Below, in pieces: positions 16,271-25,760 of a stretch of DNA of 64,000 nt. A program made the position numbers and the translations under genes. This stretch comes from Staphylococcus croceilyticus. GTDB taxonomy: Bacteria; Bacillota; Bacilli; Staphylococcales; Staphylococcaceae. Location of the stretch: assembly GCF_002902575.1 (NCBI RefSeq), contig NZ_PPRD01000008.1, forward strand, positions 48,749-112,748, in the 5' to 3' direction. Position 1 is the first letter of the stretch; each line of letters opens with the position of its first letter. Below the pieces are notes generated by a model. It worked only from the letters and a program-made list of their open reading frames with translations. It made no database searches and was not told the DNA's origin.

Positions 16271-17050
16271 TTAGTGGAATCTCATACCACCATCAACGAT
16301 AATAGTTTGTCCAGTGATGTAATCAGAATCGCTACCTGCTAAGAAGCTTACTACGTTCGCAACGTCTTCTGGTTTAGATAAACGTTTTAATGTAATTTGA
16401 TCAGTAAATTGTTTCCAACCCCACTCTTCTGGTTGATTATTTTCTTTAGCTAATTTAATCGCAATACCTTCCATCATTGGAGTTTCAACGATAACTGGGG
16501 CATAGGCATTAACTGTAATACCTTTTTCTGCTAAGTCACGTGCAGCTACTTGAGTTAAACCACGCACAGCGAATTTAGTACTGCTGTATAAAGATAAACC
16601 TTTGTTACCTTCAACCCCTGCTTGAGAAGTAGCGTTAATGATTTTACCGCCATGACCTAATTTTTCAAATTGTTCTAAAGCAGCTTGGATACCCCAGAAG
16701 ACACCACCAATATTAACGCCAATGACTTGGCTAAATTGTTCAGGTGTTACTGTGTCGATAGGTGTCATTGGTCCTAAACCAGCATTATTAACTAATACAT
16801 TAAATTCACCGAAATGTTCTACAACGCCACGTAATACATTAAAGACATTGTCACGGTCTGAAACGTCTGCTTTAAATGCTACCGCTTCTTGTCCTTCAGC
16901 TTTTAATGAAGCTGCTGCTTTTTTAGCGCCTTCTTCATTAAAGTCGACAAGCGCTACACTAAAGCCATCATTAAATAAACGTTCTGCAATTTTAAATCCA
17001 ATCCCTTGTGCAGCACCTGTAACGACTGCAACTTTTTTCGCATTACTCAT
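16271..17050 (-). CDS. butA: Diacetyl/acetoin reductase (meso-butanediol dehydrogenase), SDR family
   Basis: The 259-residue short-chain dehydrogenase has [12 protein letters not shown] at residues 10-21, [18 protein letters not shown] and the catalytic [13 protein letters not shown]. The C-terminal [15 protein letters not shown] matches acetoin(diacetyl) reductases. It interconverts diacetyl, acetoin and 2,3-butanediol using NADH, regenerating NAD in overflow metabolism. Start ATG 17050 follows AGAGGTG; the GTG nine bases upstream lies inside that Shine-Dalgarno. It is monocistronic. Confidence 0.9.
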   Translation of the reverse strand: MSNAKKVAVVTGAAQGIGFKIAERLFNDGFSVALVDFNEEGAKKAAASLKAEGQEAVAFKADVSDRDNVFNVLRGVVEHFGEFNVLVNNAGLGPMTPIDTVTPEQFSQVIGVNIGGVFWGIQAALEQFEKLGHGGKIINATSQAGVEGNKGLSLYSSTKFAVRGLTQVAARDLAEKGITVNAYAPVIVETPMMEGIAIKLAKENNQPEEWGWKQFTDQITLKRLSKPEDVANVVSFLAGSDSDYITGQTIIVDGGMRFH

Positions 17051-17171
17051 AAAAAACACCTCTTAAAATATTATTCATTTATTATATTATCACTTTTATA
17101 TATTAATAATTTGAACGCTTTATGAATAATCTTTGGCAGTTTTGTGAGGTGTCTTTAGAAAAATTATTTTA

Positions 17172-18062
17172 CTAATGTTTTAAATACTTTATAAAAGTTT
17201 GAACAGACATATCATGACCTCGTTCTTTATGTGTTACAGCAACAAAGTTAATAAAATAATTAAAAGGCTGGCCAAGAGGAATCGCCTCAATTAATTCATT
17301 ATTCAAGAATGGCTCGTTCTCTAGCATTAAACTTGAAACAATGCCTACACCTAATCCCTCAGCCACCGTTCTCATCAATACGACAGGATTGTTCGTTCGA
17401 AAAACAATTTTTAATTCCCCATTTGTCTGTTCAAATTGTCTTAAATGATGGTGGTAAAAACTACGATCATACAGTACAAATGGGTAGTCTTTAATATCTT
17501 CTAAGGCAACTGTATCGTTGAACGTTAACTTAGACTTAGATGGGACAATCAATTTAAAATTCGAGATTAAATTAAGTGACGTTTCAATAACATTCTTAGG
17601 TGTTTCATTGATTGTCGTTTGACCAGTTAATCCTAAGTCAATTTCATTATTCTCAACCATCGAAACAATATCTTCACGATCCGCTTCAATGACTTCAACA
17701 TCTACATTAGGATAATCTCGTTTGAAATGTGATAATGCCTTAGGTATTAATTTATGGAAAATAGTGGGTATGGTCGCAATTTTTAACTTGCCGACAATAT
17801 TCGTCTGCAAGCTATCTATCTCAATCATTAAACGCTCTTTAGCCTCTAATATTTCTAAAATTCTAGGAATGAGTTGTTTACCTATTTTAGTTGGGACAGT
17901 GCCTTTTCGCGAACGGTAAAACAATTGATAACCTAACTCTTTCTCAAGACTAGCAATTGACTGACTCATTGCCGATTGGCTAATATGCATCAACTGACTT
18001 GCACGTACAATCGATTCTTGTTCATAGACCGTTTTAATATAGCTTAATTGTTCAAAGTTCAT
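17172..18062 (-). CDS. LysR-family transcriptional regulator
   Basis: The 296-residue regulator has an N-terminal winged HTH (ASQLMHISQSAMSQSIASLE) and a C-terminal periplasmic-binding-like effector domain from about residue 90. It is transcribed divergently from an MFS transporter gene. The 143-base intergenic region holds an 8-bp inverted repeat of LysR-box type. It probably controls the transporter and itself; the inducer is unknown. Confidence 0.88.
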   Translation of the reverse strand: MNFEQLSYIKTVYEQESIVRASQLMHISQSAMSQSIASLEKELGYQLFYRSRKGTVPTKIGKQLIPRILEILEAKERLMIEIDSLQTNIVGKLKIATIPTIFHKLIPKALSHFKRDYPNVDVEVIEADREDIVSMVENNEIDLGLTGQTTINETPKNVIETSLNLISNFKLIVPSKSKLTFNDTVALEDIKDYPFVLYDRSFYHHHLRQFEQTNGELKIVFRTNNPVVLMRTVAEGLGVGIVSSLMLENEPFLNNELIEAIPLGQPFNYFINFVAVTHKERGHDMSVQTFIKYLKH

Positions 18063-18111
18063 TTCACACCTCTTTTATATTAGCTCTACTTATATTAACT
18101 TCATTAATTCT

Positions 18112-18131
18112 AATTATACATTAGTATAATT
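18112..18131. promoter_or_regulatory. LysR-box-like operator
   Basis: The inverted repeat AATTATAC-ATTA-GTATAATT lies between the divergent LysR and MFS genes and contains the T-N11-A pattern typical of LysR regulator sites. Confidence 0.6.
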
Positions 18132-18205
18132 GATTACTATAATAACTTTATATAGGAAAACACACATTTCATAATGACTTATTGTAAATATTTAGGAGGG
18201 GGAAC

Positions 18206-19414
18206 ATGGCACAACGTCTGTGGACGAAAGATTTTATCTTTGTAACATTAGTTAATTTATTTATGTATTTAATTCATTATATGCTCATTGTTACAGTGAC
18301 TTCGTTTGCCATTGACGAATACCATGCGTCAGAAAGCATAGGTGGTTTAGCTGCCGGTGTATTCATTATCGGTATGTTAGGTGGCAGGCTCGGTTCTGGG
18401 CGAATTATCGATAGTTTACAACCTAAAAAGGTGTTACTCGGAGGTGTAATTGCCTCAATTATCGCAATTGCATTGTATTTCACGATTAATAACATTTGGG
18501 TATTAATGTTAATTCGATTTCTTCATGGTTTAGCATTCGGATTCTCATCTACGGCGACTGGTACGATTTCTTCCCGTATTATCCCAGAAGAACGTAAAGG
18601 TGAAGGAATTGGTTATTACGGTCTTAGCGTGACATTAGCTTCTGCATTCGGACCATTTCTTGGTTTAGTGTTAGACAATAATTTAGGCTTTTCTTCAATT
18701 TTTGCGATTGGCCTAATCAGTATCCTTATTTCACTTGTCTTCACTATTTTTATTAAAAAGTTACCAATGGATGAAATGGACACAAGTGAAGATGCTACAC
18801 ATAAGCCGAAAGGTATTAATGCATTTTTACAAAAAGAAGCTTTACCAATTTCAATGGTAGTTATTTTAGTCGGTATTGCGTATGCAAGTGTCCTTTCATT
18901 TTTATCTATTTACGCTGATTTACTCGATTTAGTCACAGCATCAAGTTTCTTCTTTGTCGTGTTTGCCATTGCGACATTTATTACACGTCCATTTACAGGT
19001 AAAATTTACGATCGCTTTGGGGAAAATAAGGTAATGTATCCAGTTTTAGCTAGTTTTGCGATAGGGTTAGTTATCTTAAGTATGACAACTTCTTCATTCA
19101 CTTTACTCGTGGCAGCAGCTTTTATTGGTATTGGTTATGGTACAGTTATTCCAACTGCTCAAGCAATTGCTGTTCAGCAATCACCATCTAGTAAAATGGG
19201 CTTAGCTACATCAACCTTTTATATTTTTGTTGATTTCGGTGCAGGAATGGGTCCATTTATTCTAGGAATATTTATACCTTTCTTAGGTTATAGAAATCTT
19301 TATTTAGCGATGGCTGGTGTCATTATTGTGGCTATCATTGCGTATTACTTCATTCACGCTCGCCATCATAAACACCCTCATAAAGCATCAACCAATCATT
19401 CACAAAGAAAATAA
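18206..19414 (+). CDS. MFS transporter (YwoG-like, putative drug or metabolite efflux)
   Basis: The 402-residue protein has 12 predicted membrane helices. It has the MFS loop motif GGRLGSGRIIDSLQPKK between helices 2 and 3 and the repeated FTGKIYDRFGENK in the second half. GIGYGTVIPTAQAIAV resembles the antiporter segment of export-type MFS proteins. The C-terminus is His-rich and hydrophilic. It is controlled, by position, by the divergent LysR regulator. AGGAGGGGG lies just before the ATG. Substrate unknown. Confidence 0.82.
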   Translation: MAQRLWTKDFIFVTLVNLFMYLIHYMLIVTVTSFAIDEYHASESIGGLAAGVFIIGMLGGRLGSGRIIDSLQPKKVLLGGVIASIIAIALYFTINNIWVLMLIRFLHGLAFGFSSTATGTISSRIIPEERKGEGIGYYGLSVTLASAFGPFLGLVLDNNLGFSSIFAIGLISILISLVFTIFIKKLPMDEMDTSEDATHKPKGINAFLQKEALPISMVVILVGIAYASVLSFLSIYADLLDLVTASSFFFVVFAIATFITRPFTGKIYDRFGENKVMYPVLASFAIGLVILSMTTSSFTLLVAAAFIGIGYGTVIPTAQAIAVQQSPSSKMGLATSTFYIFVDFGAGMGPFILGIFIPFLGYRNLYLAMAGVIIVAIIAYYFIHARHHKHPHKASTNHSQRK

Positions 19415-19420
19415 TATAAA

Positions 19421-19461
19421 AAAAGAGGAATTTAAGGTGCTTCACCTCAAATTCCTCTTTT
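19421..19461 (+). terminator. Terminator of the MFS gene
   Basis: A 13-bp stem (AAAGAGGAATTT/AAATTCCTCTTT) with an inner AGGTG/CACCT helix is followed by TTTT, just after the MFS stop codon. Confidence 0.85.
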
Positions 19462-19633
19462 CTTATTAAAGGTTGATATAATAAGGTTTTTTAAGACGCC
19501 CTTCCCACTAACTTCAGACAAACATCAGTCTTACCCCACTTCTATCTTTACTACCATCTATTCTAATAAATAAGACGATAACACTTCTTCTAAAAGTGTT
19601 ACCGCCTATAGAAATATATTTGAAATTTAAACT

Positions 19634-20875
19634 TTAGTCATGTTGTTTTAAATAAGTTGTAAGTAGTTCTGTATAATAGTCGATAAATTTGAAGTATTTC
19701 TCTTTTTCTACATGTTCGTTCACTTGATGAGGCACTGTGCCTGGACCAAACATTAAGAATGAGAAGTGTTCATCTTTACCTCTTAATAAGTTAGACGCAT
19801 CTGTTACAGCAACAGTTGGAGATGCTACGATATCTTCATTAAAGACTTGCTTAGCGACTTGTTGACCAGTCTTGATTAAATCATTATCTCCAGTAGTTAA
19901 AACAGGATCTAAATCTAAATACATATTTTCTTCTAATTTACCGCCTTGTTTATTGATTTCTTCAAGGTATTTTTTAAATAATTCTTTTACTTTTTCATTA
20001 TCGTATTCAGGCACCGTTCTAATATTAAACTCAGCAGTAGCTACATCTGGCACTGAGTTTACTTGGTTGCCTCCGTGAATAATCGTATTGCTGATGACTA
20101 ATCCTGAAATGACACGTTTCACTTCATCTTCATCTAATTCACTATTTTGTTGTAATTGTGATTGAATACGTTCAATCAGATGAGTGAAATCTAGTTTTTC
20201 ATATTTTAATTCTTTTGATAAACGCTCATATTCTTCATCTATATTTTGAATAAATTGAATTAATGGCTTAATCGCATTATGACCAATAACTGGCACTGAG
20301 CTATGCGCTGCACGTCCTTTAGATGTGATTCTAAAGTCTATTGATCCTTTGTGCGCATACACAAGGTTTTGCTCAGATGGCTCTGCAATTATCAATGCTT
20401 CGACATCATCCATATAACCTTTTTCATATAATTGAGCTGAACCTAATTGTTCCATTTCTTCGCCCGCAGTTGCCATAAATTTAATTGTACCTTTAGGTAA
20501 AGCGTCACTTTCTTTAATATCAATCATAGCGATAGCTAAGCCTAACAGACCTGCTTTCATATCTGATGTTCCACGTCCATATAACAAACCATCTTTTTCT
20601 GTAAGCTCAAATGGAGGATAATCCCAATCTTCAGGGTCACCTTCAGATACCACATCCATGTGACCTGAAATGCCTACTACTGGACTACCTTCCCCGATAG
20701 AAGCAATTAAATTTACACGATTTTCTTCAACTTCATCAATTTCTGCTTGAATGCCATGATCTTCAAATAATTTTTTTAAATAACGTGCGACTTCAATTTC
20801 GTTATCATTGACTGTATTCATTTCGACAATATCAGCTAACATTTGAATTTTTTCTTTTTCTGAAAATGTGCTCAT
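19634..20875 (-). CDS. M20-family metallopeptidase, ArgE/DapE type
   Basis: The 413-residue di-zinc amidohydrolase has SGHMDVVSEGDP at about residue 70 (zinc His and Asp) and YGRGTSDMKAGLLG at about residue 95. It has the catalytic TAGEEMEQLG at about residue 130 and an ASNLLRG segment near the C-terminus. It hydrolyses an N-acyl or succinyl amide, as in succinyl-diaminopimelate desuccinylase or acetylornithine deacetylase. Staphylococci make lysine by the acetyl route, so a peptidase or deacylase role outside lysine synthesis is possible. It lies upstream of arsB on the same strand in transcription order after it, separated by 86 bases. Confidence 0.8.
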   Translation of the reverse strand: MSTFSEKEKIQMLADIVEMNTVNDNEIEVARYLKKLFEDHGIQAEIDEVEENRVNLIASIGEGSPVVGISGHMDVVSEGDPEDWDYPPFELTEKDGLLYGRGTSDMKAGLLGLAIAMIDIKESDALPKGTIKFMATAGEEMEQLGSAQLYEKGYMDDVEALIIAEPSEQNLVYAHKGSIDFRITSKGRAAHSSVPVIGHNAIKPLIQFIQNIDEEYERLSKELKYEKLDFTHLIERIQSQLQQNSELDEDEVKRVISGLVISNTIIHGGNQVNSVPDVATAEFNIRTVPEYDNEKVKELFKKYLEEINKQGGKLEENMYLDLDPVLTTGDNDLIKTGQQVAKQVFNEDIVASPTVAVTDASNLLRGKDEHFSFLMFGPGTVPHQVNEHVEKEKYFKFIDYYTELLTTYLKQHD

Positions 20876-20961
20876 GATTTCATTACCCCTTTTAAAATAA
20901 ATACTATTTCAATTATAAATAAACTGTATCATGTTAAATCAGCTAAAGAAAATTATCTAGT

Positions 20962-22254
20962 TTAAAAGAGAATTAAAGTAATATATAAACCTAATAAAGT
21001 CATAAATAGTACAGGAATGGTAATAACGATACCTGTTTTAAAATAAATTCCCCAGGAAATTTTAACATCCTTTTGAGCTAACACGTGAAGCCATAGAAGT
21101 GTTGCTAAAGAACCAATTGGCGTAATTTTCGGACCTAAATCTGAACCAATCACATTCGCATACACCATACCTTCTTTAAGTAAACCTGTCACTTGTGATT
21201 GATGAATCGCAATCGCATCTATTAAAACAGTTGGTAGATTATTCATGATAGATGACAAGATGGCAGAAATAAAACCTACGCCCATAATACTTGTGAATAA
21301 TCCATGTTCTGCTATATTTGAAAATATTTGTCCTAATACTGTCGTAATTCCTACATTTTTCAAACCGAAGACGACCAAATACATACCTAATGAAAAAATC
21401 ACGATATTCCATGGCGCGCCTTTGATTACTTTTCCAATAGAAACAGCATGAGATTTACGAGCCAAGATTAAGAAAATAATCGCGATAGCTCCGGCAATGA
21501 ATGACACAGGGATGTGAAGAAATTCGCTACTTAAATAACCAACAAGTAGTATTACTAAAACGACCCAAGAGATTCTAAAAAGCTTCTGGTCTTTAATTGC
21601 CTTGTGAGGGCTTTGAATAGACTGAGTGTCCACCCGCTTCGGAATAGACGTTCTAAAATAAAGCCACAACACAACGATACTTGCGACTAAAGAAAATAAG
21701 TTTGGAATAATCATGCGACTAAAATATTTAATAAATTCAATATTGAAATAATCTGCAGATACAATGTTCACTAAATTACTTACTGTAAAAGGTAACGACG
21801 TCGTATCAGCAATAAATCCACTGGCGATGATAAACGGGAAAATGACTTTCTTATTGAAGCCAAGATGACGCACCATCGCAAGGACAATTGGCGTTAAAAT
21901 CAATGCCGCCCCATCATTCGCAAAGAAAGCTGCAACAACGGCACCAAGTAGCATAATGTAGACAAACATTCTAACGCCATTTCCTTTAGACGCACGCACC
22001 ATATGTAAAGCAGCCCATTCAAAAAAGCCGATTTCATCGAGTATAAGAGAAATTAAGATGATTGCTACGAACGTCAATGTCGCATTCCAAACAATTCCTG
22101 TTACCTCTACAATATCCGACCAGCCTACAACGCCAGTAATAAGCGCCAACACTGCCCCTATAACAGCAGTAATAGCAATATCTAGACCTTTCGGCTGCCA
22201 AATTACAAAAATTAACGTTATGATAAAAATCGCAATAGCTAGAAAAGTCATCAT
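20962..22254 (-). CDS. arsB: Arsenite efflux transporter ArsB
   Basis: The 430-residue protein has about 12 membrane helices. It has the conserved ArsB segments [49 protein letters not shown] and [21 protein letters not shown]. These residues closely follow plasmid-borne staphylococcal ArsB, a proton-driven arsenite/antimonite exporter. No arsR or arsC is adjacent, which is unusual since these normally form an operon. Start ATG 22254 is chosen for its AGGTG seven bases upstream; the ATG at 22260 would leave no spacing. Confidence 0.88.
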   Translation of the reverse strand: MMTFLAIAIFIITLIFVIWQPKGLDIAITAVIGAVLALITGVVGWSDIVEVTGIVWNATLTFVAIILISLILDEIGFFEWAALHMVRASKGNGVRMFVYIMLLGAVVAAFFANDGAALILTPIVLAMVRHLGFNKKVIFPFIIASGFIADTTSLPFTVSNLVNIVSADYFNIEFIKYFSRMIIPNLFSLVASIVVLWLYFRTSIPKRVDTQSIQSPHKAIKDQKLFRISWVVLVILLVGYLSSEFLHIPVSFIAGAIAIIFLILARKSHAVSIGKVIKGAPWNIVIFSLGMYLVVFGLKNVGITTVLGQIFSNIAEHGLFTSIMGVGFISAILSSIMNNLPTVLIDAIAIHQSQVTGLLKEGMVYANVIGSDLGPKITPIGSLATLLWLHVLAQKDVKISWGIYFKTGIVITIPVLFMTLLGLYITLILF

Positions 22255-22428
22255 AAGCATGCACCTAGCAACATGGTATTTTTATAATTCATTAAATTGA
22301 ATATTGATAATAATTTTTTATCTGTCATATTAATCAAATCCTCCTATATCACAACTAAGCATATCACGATGAGAAACGATATTGCTAAGTTAGAAATAAA
22401 GTATGGCGTTATAAGTGAAAACTAAAAA

Positions 22429-22465
22429 ATAATCACCAATTCCTTCTAATGAATTTGATGATTAT
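22429..22465 (-). terminator. Terminator of the toxin-antitoxin operon
   Basis: An imperfect stem ATAATCA...TGATTAT with an inner AATTC/GAATT is followed on the minus strand by TTTTTT, about 55 bases after the toxin stop codon. Confidence 0.65.
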
Positions 22466-22518
22466 CTAATCATTTTGAAATATCTAGTTTATATTGAAAA
22501 ATTCGAAATCCGCTTTTA

Positions 22519-22809
22519 TTAATTAATACGGTTTAAGCTATTATTATATACTTCACTTTTATTTCGTTTTCCAATCGCAATTATTTCAATTATTTCTATA
22601 TCATTTACTGTTTCCCTAAAAACAATTCTTAATCCATCATTACGTTTTTTTAATTTTCTACATCCGCTCAATGGACCATGCAAGGGTTGACCACAATTCA
22701 TACCATAAACCCTTATTTTATTAAGACCTATATCAACAATTTTTCTTTGATGACCATCCAACTTGATATATTCTTTAGCTGCTTTTTTGTGATATTTAAG
22801 TCTATACAT
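22519..22809 (-). CDS. RelE/ParE-superfamily toxin
   Basis: The 96-residue protein starts YRLKYHKKAAKEYIKL and contains PLHGPLSGCRKLKKRNDGLRI and an IIEIIAIGKRNKSEVY C-terminal strand. This is the layout of RelE-type mRNA interferases that cut mRNA on the ribosome. It begins three bases after the antitoxin stop codon and is translationally coupled. The basic charge of the second strand fits RNA binding. Confidence 0.85.
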   Translation of the reverse strand: MYRLKYHKKAAKEYIKLDGHQRKIVDIGLNKIRVYGMNCGQPLHGPLSGCRKLKKRNDGLRIVFRETVNDIEIIEIIAIGKRNKSEVYNNSLNRIN

Positions 22810-22812
22810 TTA

Positions 22813-23121
22813 TTAATCCCACTCATTAAAACTATTCAAGCTAGTGTTTACAATACTTTTACCTCTAACTTCTTCATCGGATAATCTTTCAGTATTATCA
22901 TTTATACGTGTTAGGATTTTTAACTCTTCAATTTCTGTTTCATATTTTTCAATTGTTTCATTTAAAGTTTCAAATTGTTCTTGTGATAAGACGACACCTT
23001 CAACATTATTTCTATTAAAGATATAAACACCATTATCTTTTTCCTTCGCTTTATTAAATATACTTTTGGGGCTGTTCTTTAGTTCGGTGATAGATGCTGT
23101 AGGTACATTAAGAATATTCAT
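22813..23121 (-). CDS. Phd/YefM-family antitoxin
   Basis: The 102-residue protein has the Phd/YefM N-terminal fold (VPTASITELKNSPKSIFNKA, then VYIFNRNNVEGVVLS) and an acidic helical C-terminus that would wrap the RelE-type toxin. Start ATG 23121 has TAGGAGTG six bases upstream; an in-frame GTG at 23130 is part of that site. It is the first gene of the pair, and such antitoxins normally autorepress the operon through the region at 23122-23275. Confidence 0.85.
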   Translation of the reverse strand: MNILNVPTASITELKNSPKSIFNKAKEKDNGVYIFNRNNVEGVVLSQEQFETLNETIEKYETEIEELKILTRINDNTERLSDEEVRGKSIVNTSLNSFNEWD

Positions 23122-23275
23122 AAGCGTCACTCCTAGATGTTAATTTTAAATAAAGATAACATAATACACTTTAAAAGTCACTTAAAAAACTCTAAAAAGT
23201 TAATTTATATTTTTGTTAATTACATCTTATTATGAAATAATTATATAAGTGAATTAAATAATTAAGGAGTTAATT

Positions 23276-24886
23276 ATGAATATTTATCAGACTTATGCGC
23301 TTTTAGTATTAGGCATTATCATTTTAGGAATAATTGTTAACATTGTGATTTCAATTTCTGAGAAAAGAAAACTAATCTCTAAAATTCAATATTTATGGCA
23401 GAATAAACGTTCTTTAGAAACTTTTGTGCGTCCAAATTCTCGCTTTGATTATCAATTTAAACTCAGACGTGATACATATCCTGACCGCACTTTCATAGAT
23501 GATAAAACGTGGTCAGACTTAAACCTTGAAGAAATATTTCATCGTAGCAACTTTAACTTCACCGCAATTGGTGAAATGAAGTGGTACGCCACTTTACGAC
23601 ATATGTTCCAAACAAATAATAAACAACTATTAGATCAATTTAATAATAATATCCAGTTTCGTAATAGCGTTTCATATCGATTAGCTCTAATTGGTAAAGT
23701 CGTCTATCCTATCTTTCCAGATCAACTTAAGCCAATTAAACGCAATAATTTATTTATGATATGCCCATTCCTACCTTTTTTAGGATTATTAATAATGTTA
23801 TTTTCTCCATCGACTGGTGTCTTAATAACAATCTTTGCAGTTTTACTCAATATAGTGCTATCAGGCACCTTAAAACGAACTTATGACCAAGACTTAAAGT
23901 CATTATTCTATACAGCTAAGGTGCTTAAACAAGGATATTATCTTGACCAAATCGAAGGTACACCTGAAGTTAAAACCAACTTCAATCACTTTAAAGGCGC
24001 TCGTTTATTTAGTGGCCTCCTCGGCACAGTTGGCGACCAAGACATCGGTGGCGCTTTCGTCATGATGCTGAAGATGGCATTCATGGCAGATTACTTCCTC
24101 TTCCATACCATCCAACACACTTATTTTAGATATCAAGACGAAGTGCTAGCCTGCTATGACTACGTAAGCACCCTAGACAACCACTATTCGCTAGCCATGT
24201 ACCGACGCACCCTAGACACCTACTGTGAGCCGACTGCCTTTTCAGAAAAAAAGAAGATAGAATTTACTAATTTAGTTCATCCTTTATTGGAAAATGCAGT
24301 TCCAAACGATCTCAACATCAACCACAATATTCTATTAACTGGTTCAAACGCATCAGGGAAATCAACATTTATGAAATCTGTAGCAATTAACCTTATACTC
24401 GCCCAATCTATCGAAACTGTGACAGCCGACAAGTTTAACTATCAACCCGGCTTAGTCTATACTTCCATGGCAAATGCCGATGACGTGCTATCAGGCGACA
24501 GCTACTTCATGGCCGAGCTTAAATCCATACGACGCTTGTTTGATGTTGAAACGAATATGCCGGTTTATTGTTTTATCGATGAAATCTTTAAAGGCACAAA
24601 TACAACGGAGCGTATTGCCGCTTCCGAATCTGTACTTAGCTATTTAGATAAGGAGCTTGATTATAGAGTCATCGCAGCAACACATGACATTGAACTATCA
24701 GAGTTATTACAAGCTAAATATCATAATTATCATTTCAATGAATCTATTGAAAATAATGAAATCTACTTTGACTATAAGATTAAAGAAGGCAAAGCCAATA
24801 CGCGTAATGCGATTGAGCTATTACGTATTACGCATTTCCCAAATGAAATTTATAAAAACGCGAAACAACAAGTTGCTAAATTATAG
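23276..24886 (+). CDS. Membrane-anchored MutS-related ATPase
   Basis: The 536-residue protein has an N-terminal transmembrane helix (residues 5-27) and a hairpin of two more at about 160-200. It ends in a MutS domain V ATPase with Walker A LTGSNASGKSTFMKS (about 355), CFIDEIFKGTNTTER (Walker B and ABC-like loop) and the histidine switch AATHDIELS. It lacks the MutS mismatch-binding domain I, so classical mismatch repair is unlikely. AAGGAG lies before the start. The stretch 24000-24250 uses more G/C-ending codons than its flanks, a mosaic pattern. The function of this MutS subfamily is not established. Confidence 0.85.
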   Translation: MNIYQTYALLVLGIIILGIIVNIVISISEKRKLISKIQYLWQNKRSLETFVRPNSRFDYQFKLRRDTYPDRTFIDDKTWSDLNLEEIFHRSNFNFTAIGEMKWYATLRHMFQTNNKQLLDQFNNNIQFRNSVSYRLALIGKVVYPIFPDQLKPIKRNNLFMICPFLPFLGLLIMLFSPSTGVLITIFAVLLNIVLSGTLKRTYDQDLKSLFYTAKVLKQGYYLDQIEGTPEVKTNFNHFKGARLFSGLLGTVGDQDIGGAFVMMLKMAFMADYFLFHTIQHTYFRYQDEVLACYDYVSTLDNHYSLAMYRRTLDTYCEPTAFSEKKKIEFTNLVHPLLENAVPNDLNINHNILLTGSNASGKSTFMKSVAINLILAQSIETVTADKFNYQPGLVYTSMANADDVLSGDSYFMAELKSIRRLFDVETNMPVYCFIDEIFKGTNTTERIAASESVLSYLDKELDYRVIAATHDIELSELLQAKYHNYHFNESIENNEIYFDYKIKEGKANTRNAIELLRITHFPNEIYKNAKQQVAKL

Positions 24887-24958
24887 ATTTACACATCAAA
24901 TTTCACAATGTTTCATGTAAAACATTTTCTAGGAATTAATTAAATTACAATAAATAAT

Positions 24959-24997
24959 GCCTACATAAGCCAATTACAAAATTAACTTATGTGGGCA
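24959..24997. terminator. Bidirectional terminator between MutS-like and DUF805 genes
   Basis: A 12-bp stem with one G-T wobble (TGCCTACATAAG/CTTATGTGGGCA) lies between two converging genes, with T-rich sequence on the right and A-rich on the left. Confidence 0.75.
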
Positions 24998-25007
24998 CTT
25001 TTAATAT

Positions 25008-25574
25008 TTAAACTTCTTCATAGTGAGGTTTTAAATTTTTAAATTTAGGGCTTTCACCGTATTTATTTTTCTCAATTTTACTATTGAAACAAGTAATTAC
25101 AAGTTGATAAATACCTAAAATAAATGTAATCAGACTAGCTCCTAGTGTGAATCCTAAACTCCATCCACTTTCAAGATTAGGATCATTAACATTAATAAAT
25201 ACTTGAATTATAAATACTATAATATTTAAAACTACGACGAGCACTGGTATAAACATTGTGCGATTCGTATCGTGGAAGCGTCTTGCTGTTAAAGCAAGCT
25301 GAGGGATTAGTATCACTAACGCATAAATAATTGTGTAAATTCCAGAACAGAGAATTAAAATAACTCCTGTAATCATGAAACCTTCTTCATGTGAGGCAAA
25401 TGCTACCATACAGAAAATAAGACCTGTAATGTAAACAATTAAAGCAGGAATATAAAAAATTAAGTGCCATAATTGCATAAACCAATACTCACTACGTCTT
25501 GAACGCCCTTTAAAATTGAAATAATTCTTCCAAAATAGCTTAAAGGCTTGACCGAAACCTACTTTGGGGTTCAT
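25008..25574 (-). CDS. DUF805 membrane protein
   Basis: The 188-residue protein begins VGFGQAFKLFWKNYFNFKGR followed by SRRSEYW, the hallmark of DUF805. It has four to five membrane helices and the LTARRFHDTNRT loop typical of the family. ATG 25574 is chosen because AGGAGGG lies six bases before it; upstream in-frame codons lack a ribosome-binding site. Function of the family is unknown; it is often tied to envelope or stress genes. Confidence 0.85.
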   Translation of the reverse strand: MNPKVGFGQAFKLFWKNYFNFKGRSRRSEYWFMQLWHLIFYIPALIVYITGLIFCMVAFASHEEGFMITGVILILCSGIYTIIYALVILIPQLALTARRFHDTNRTMFIPVLVVVLNIIVFIIQVFINVNDPNLESGWSLGFTLGASLITFILGIYQLVITCFNSKIEKNKYGESPKFKNLKPHYEEV

Positions 25575-25711
25575 ATTTAACCCTCCTTTATTCACCTTTT
25601 CTTTTATCTTATCATATGTAAAATTTATTAAAAGTGAATATAAATAAATAATCTTTTCAATATTATCCATGTATTTTTTTTTAATTTTACAGAAAGCATG
25701 TAGATAAAATA

Positions 25712-25744
25712 AGCTCAGAAAACTAATTAATCTTGTTTCTGAGC
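25712..25744 (-). terminator. Terminator of the lipoprotein gene
   Basis: The stem GCTCAGAAA/TTTCTGAGC is followed on the minus strand by TTATTTTATC, 16 bases after the stop codon of the lipoprotein gene. Confidence 0.75.
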
Positions 25745-25760
25745 CTTAATACCTATTATT

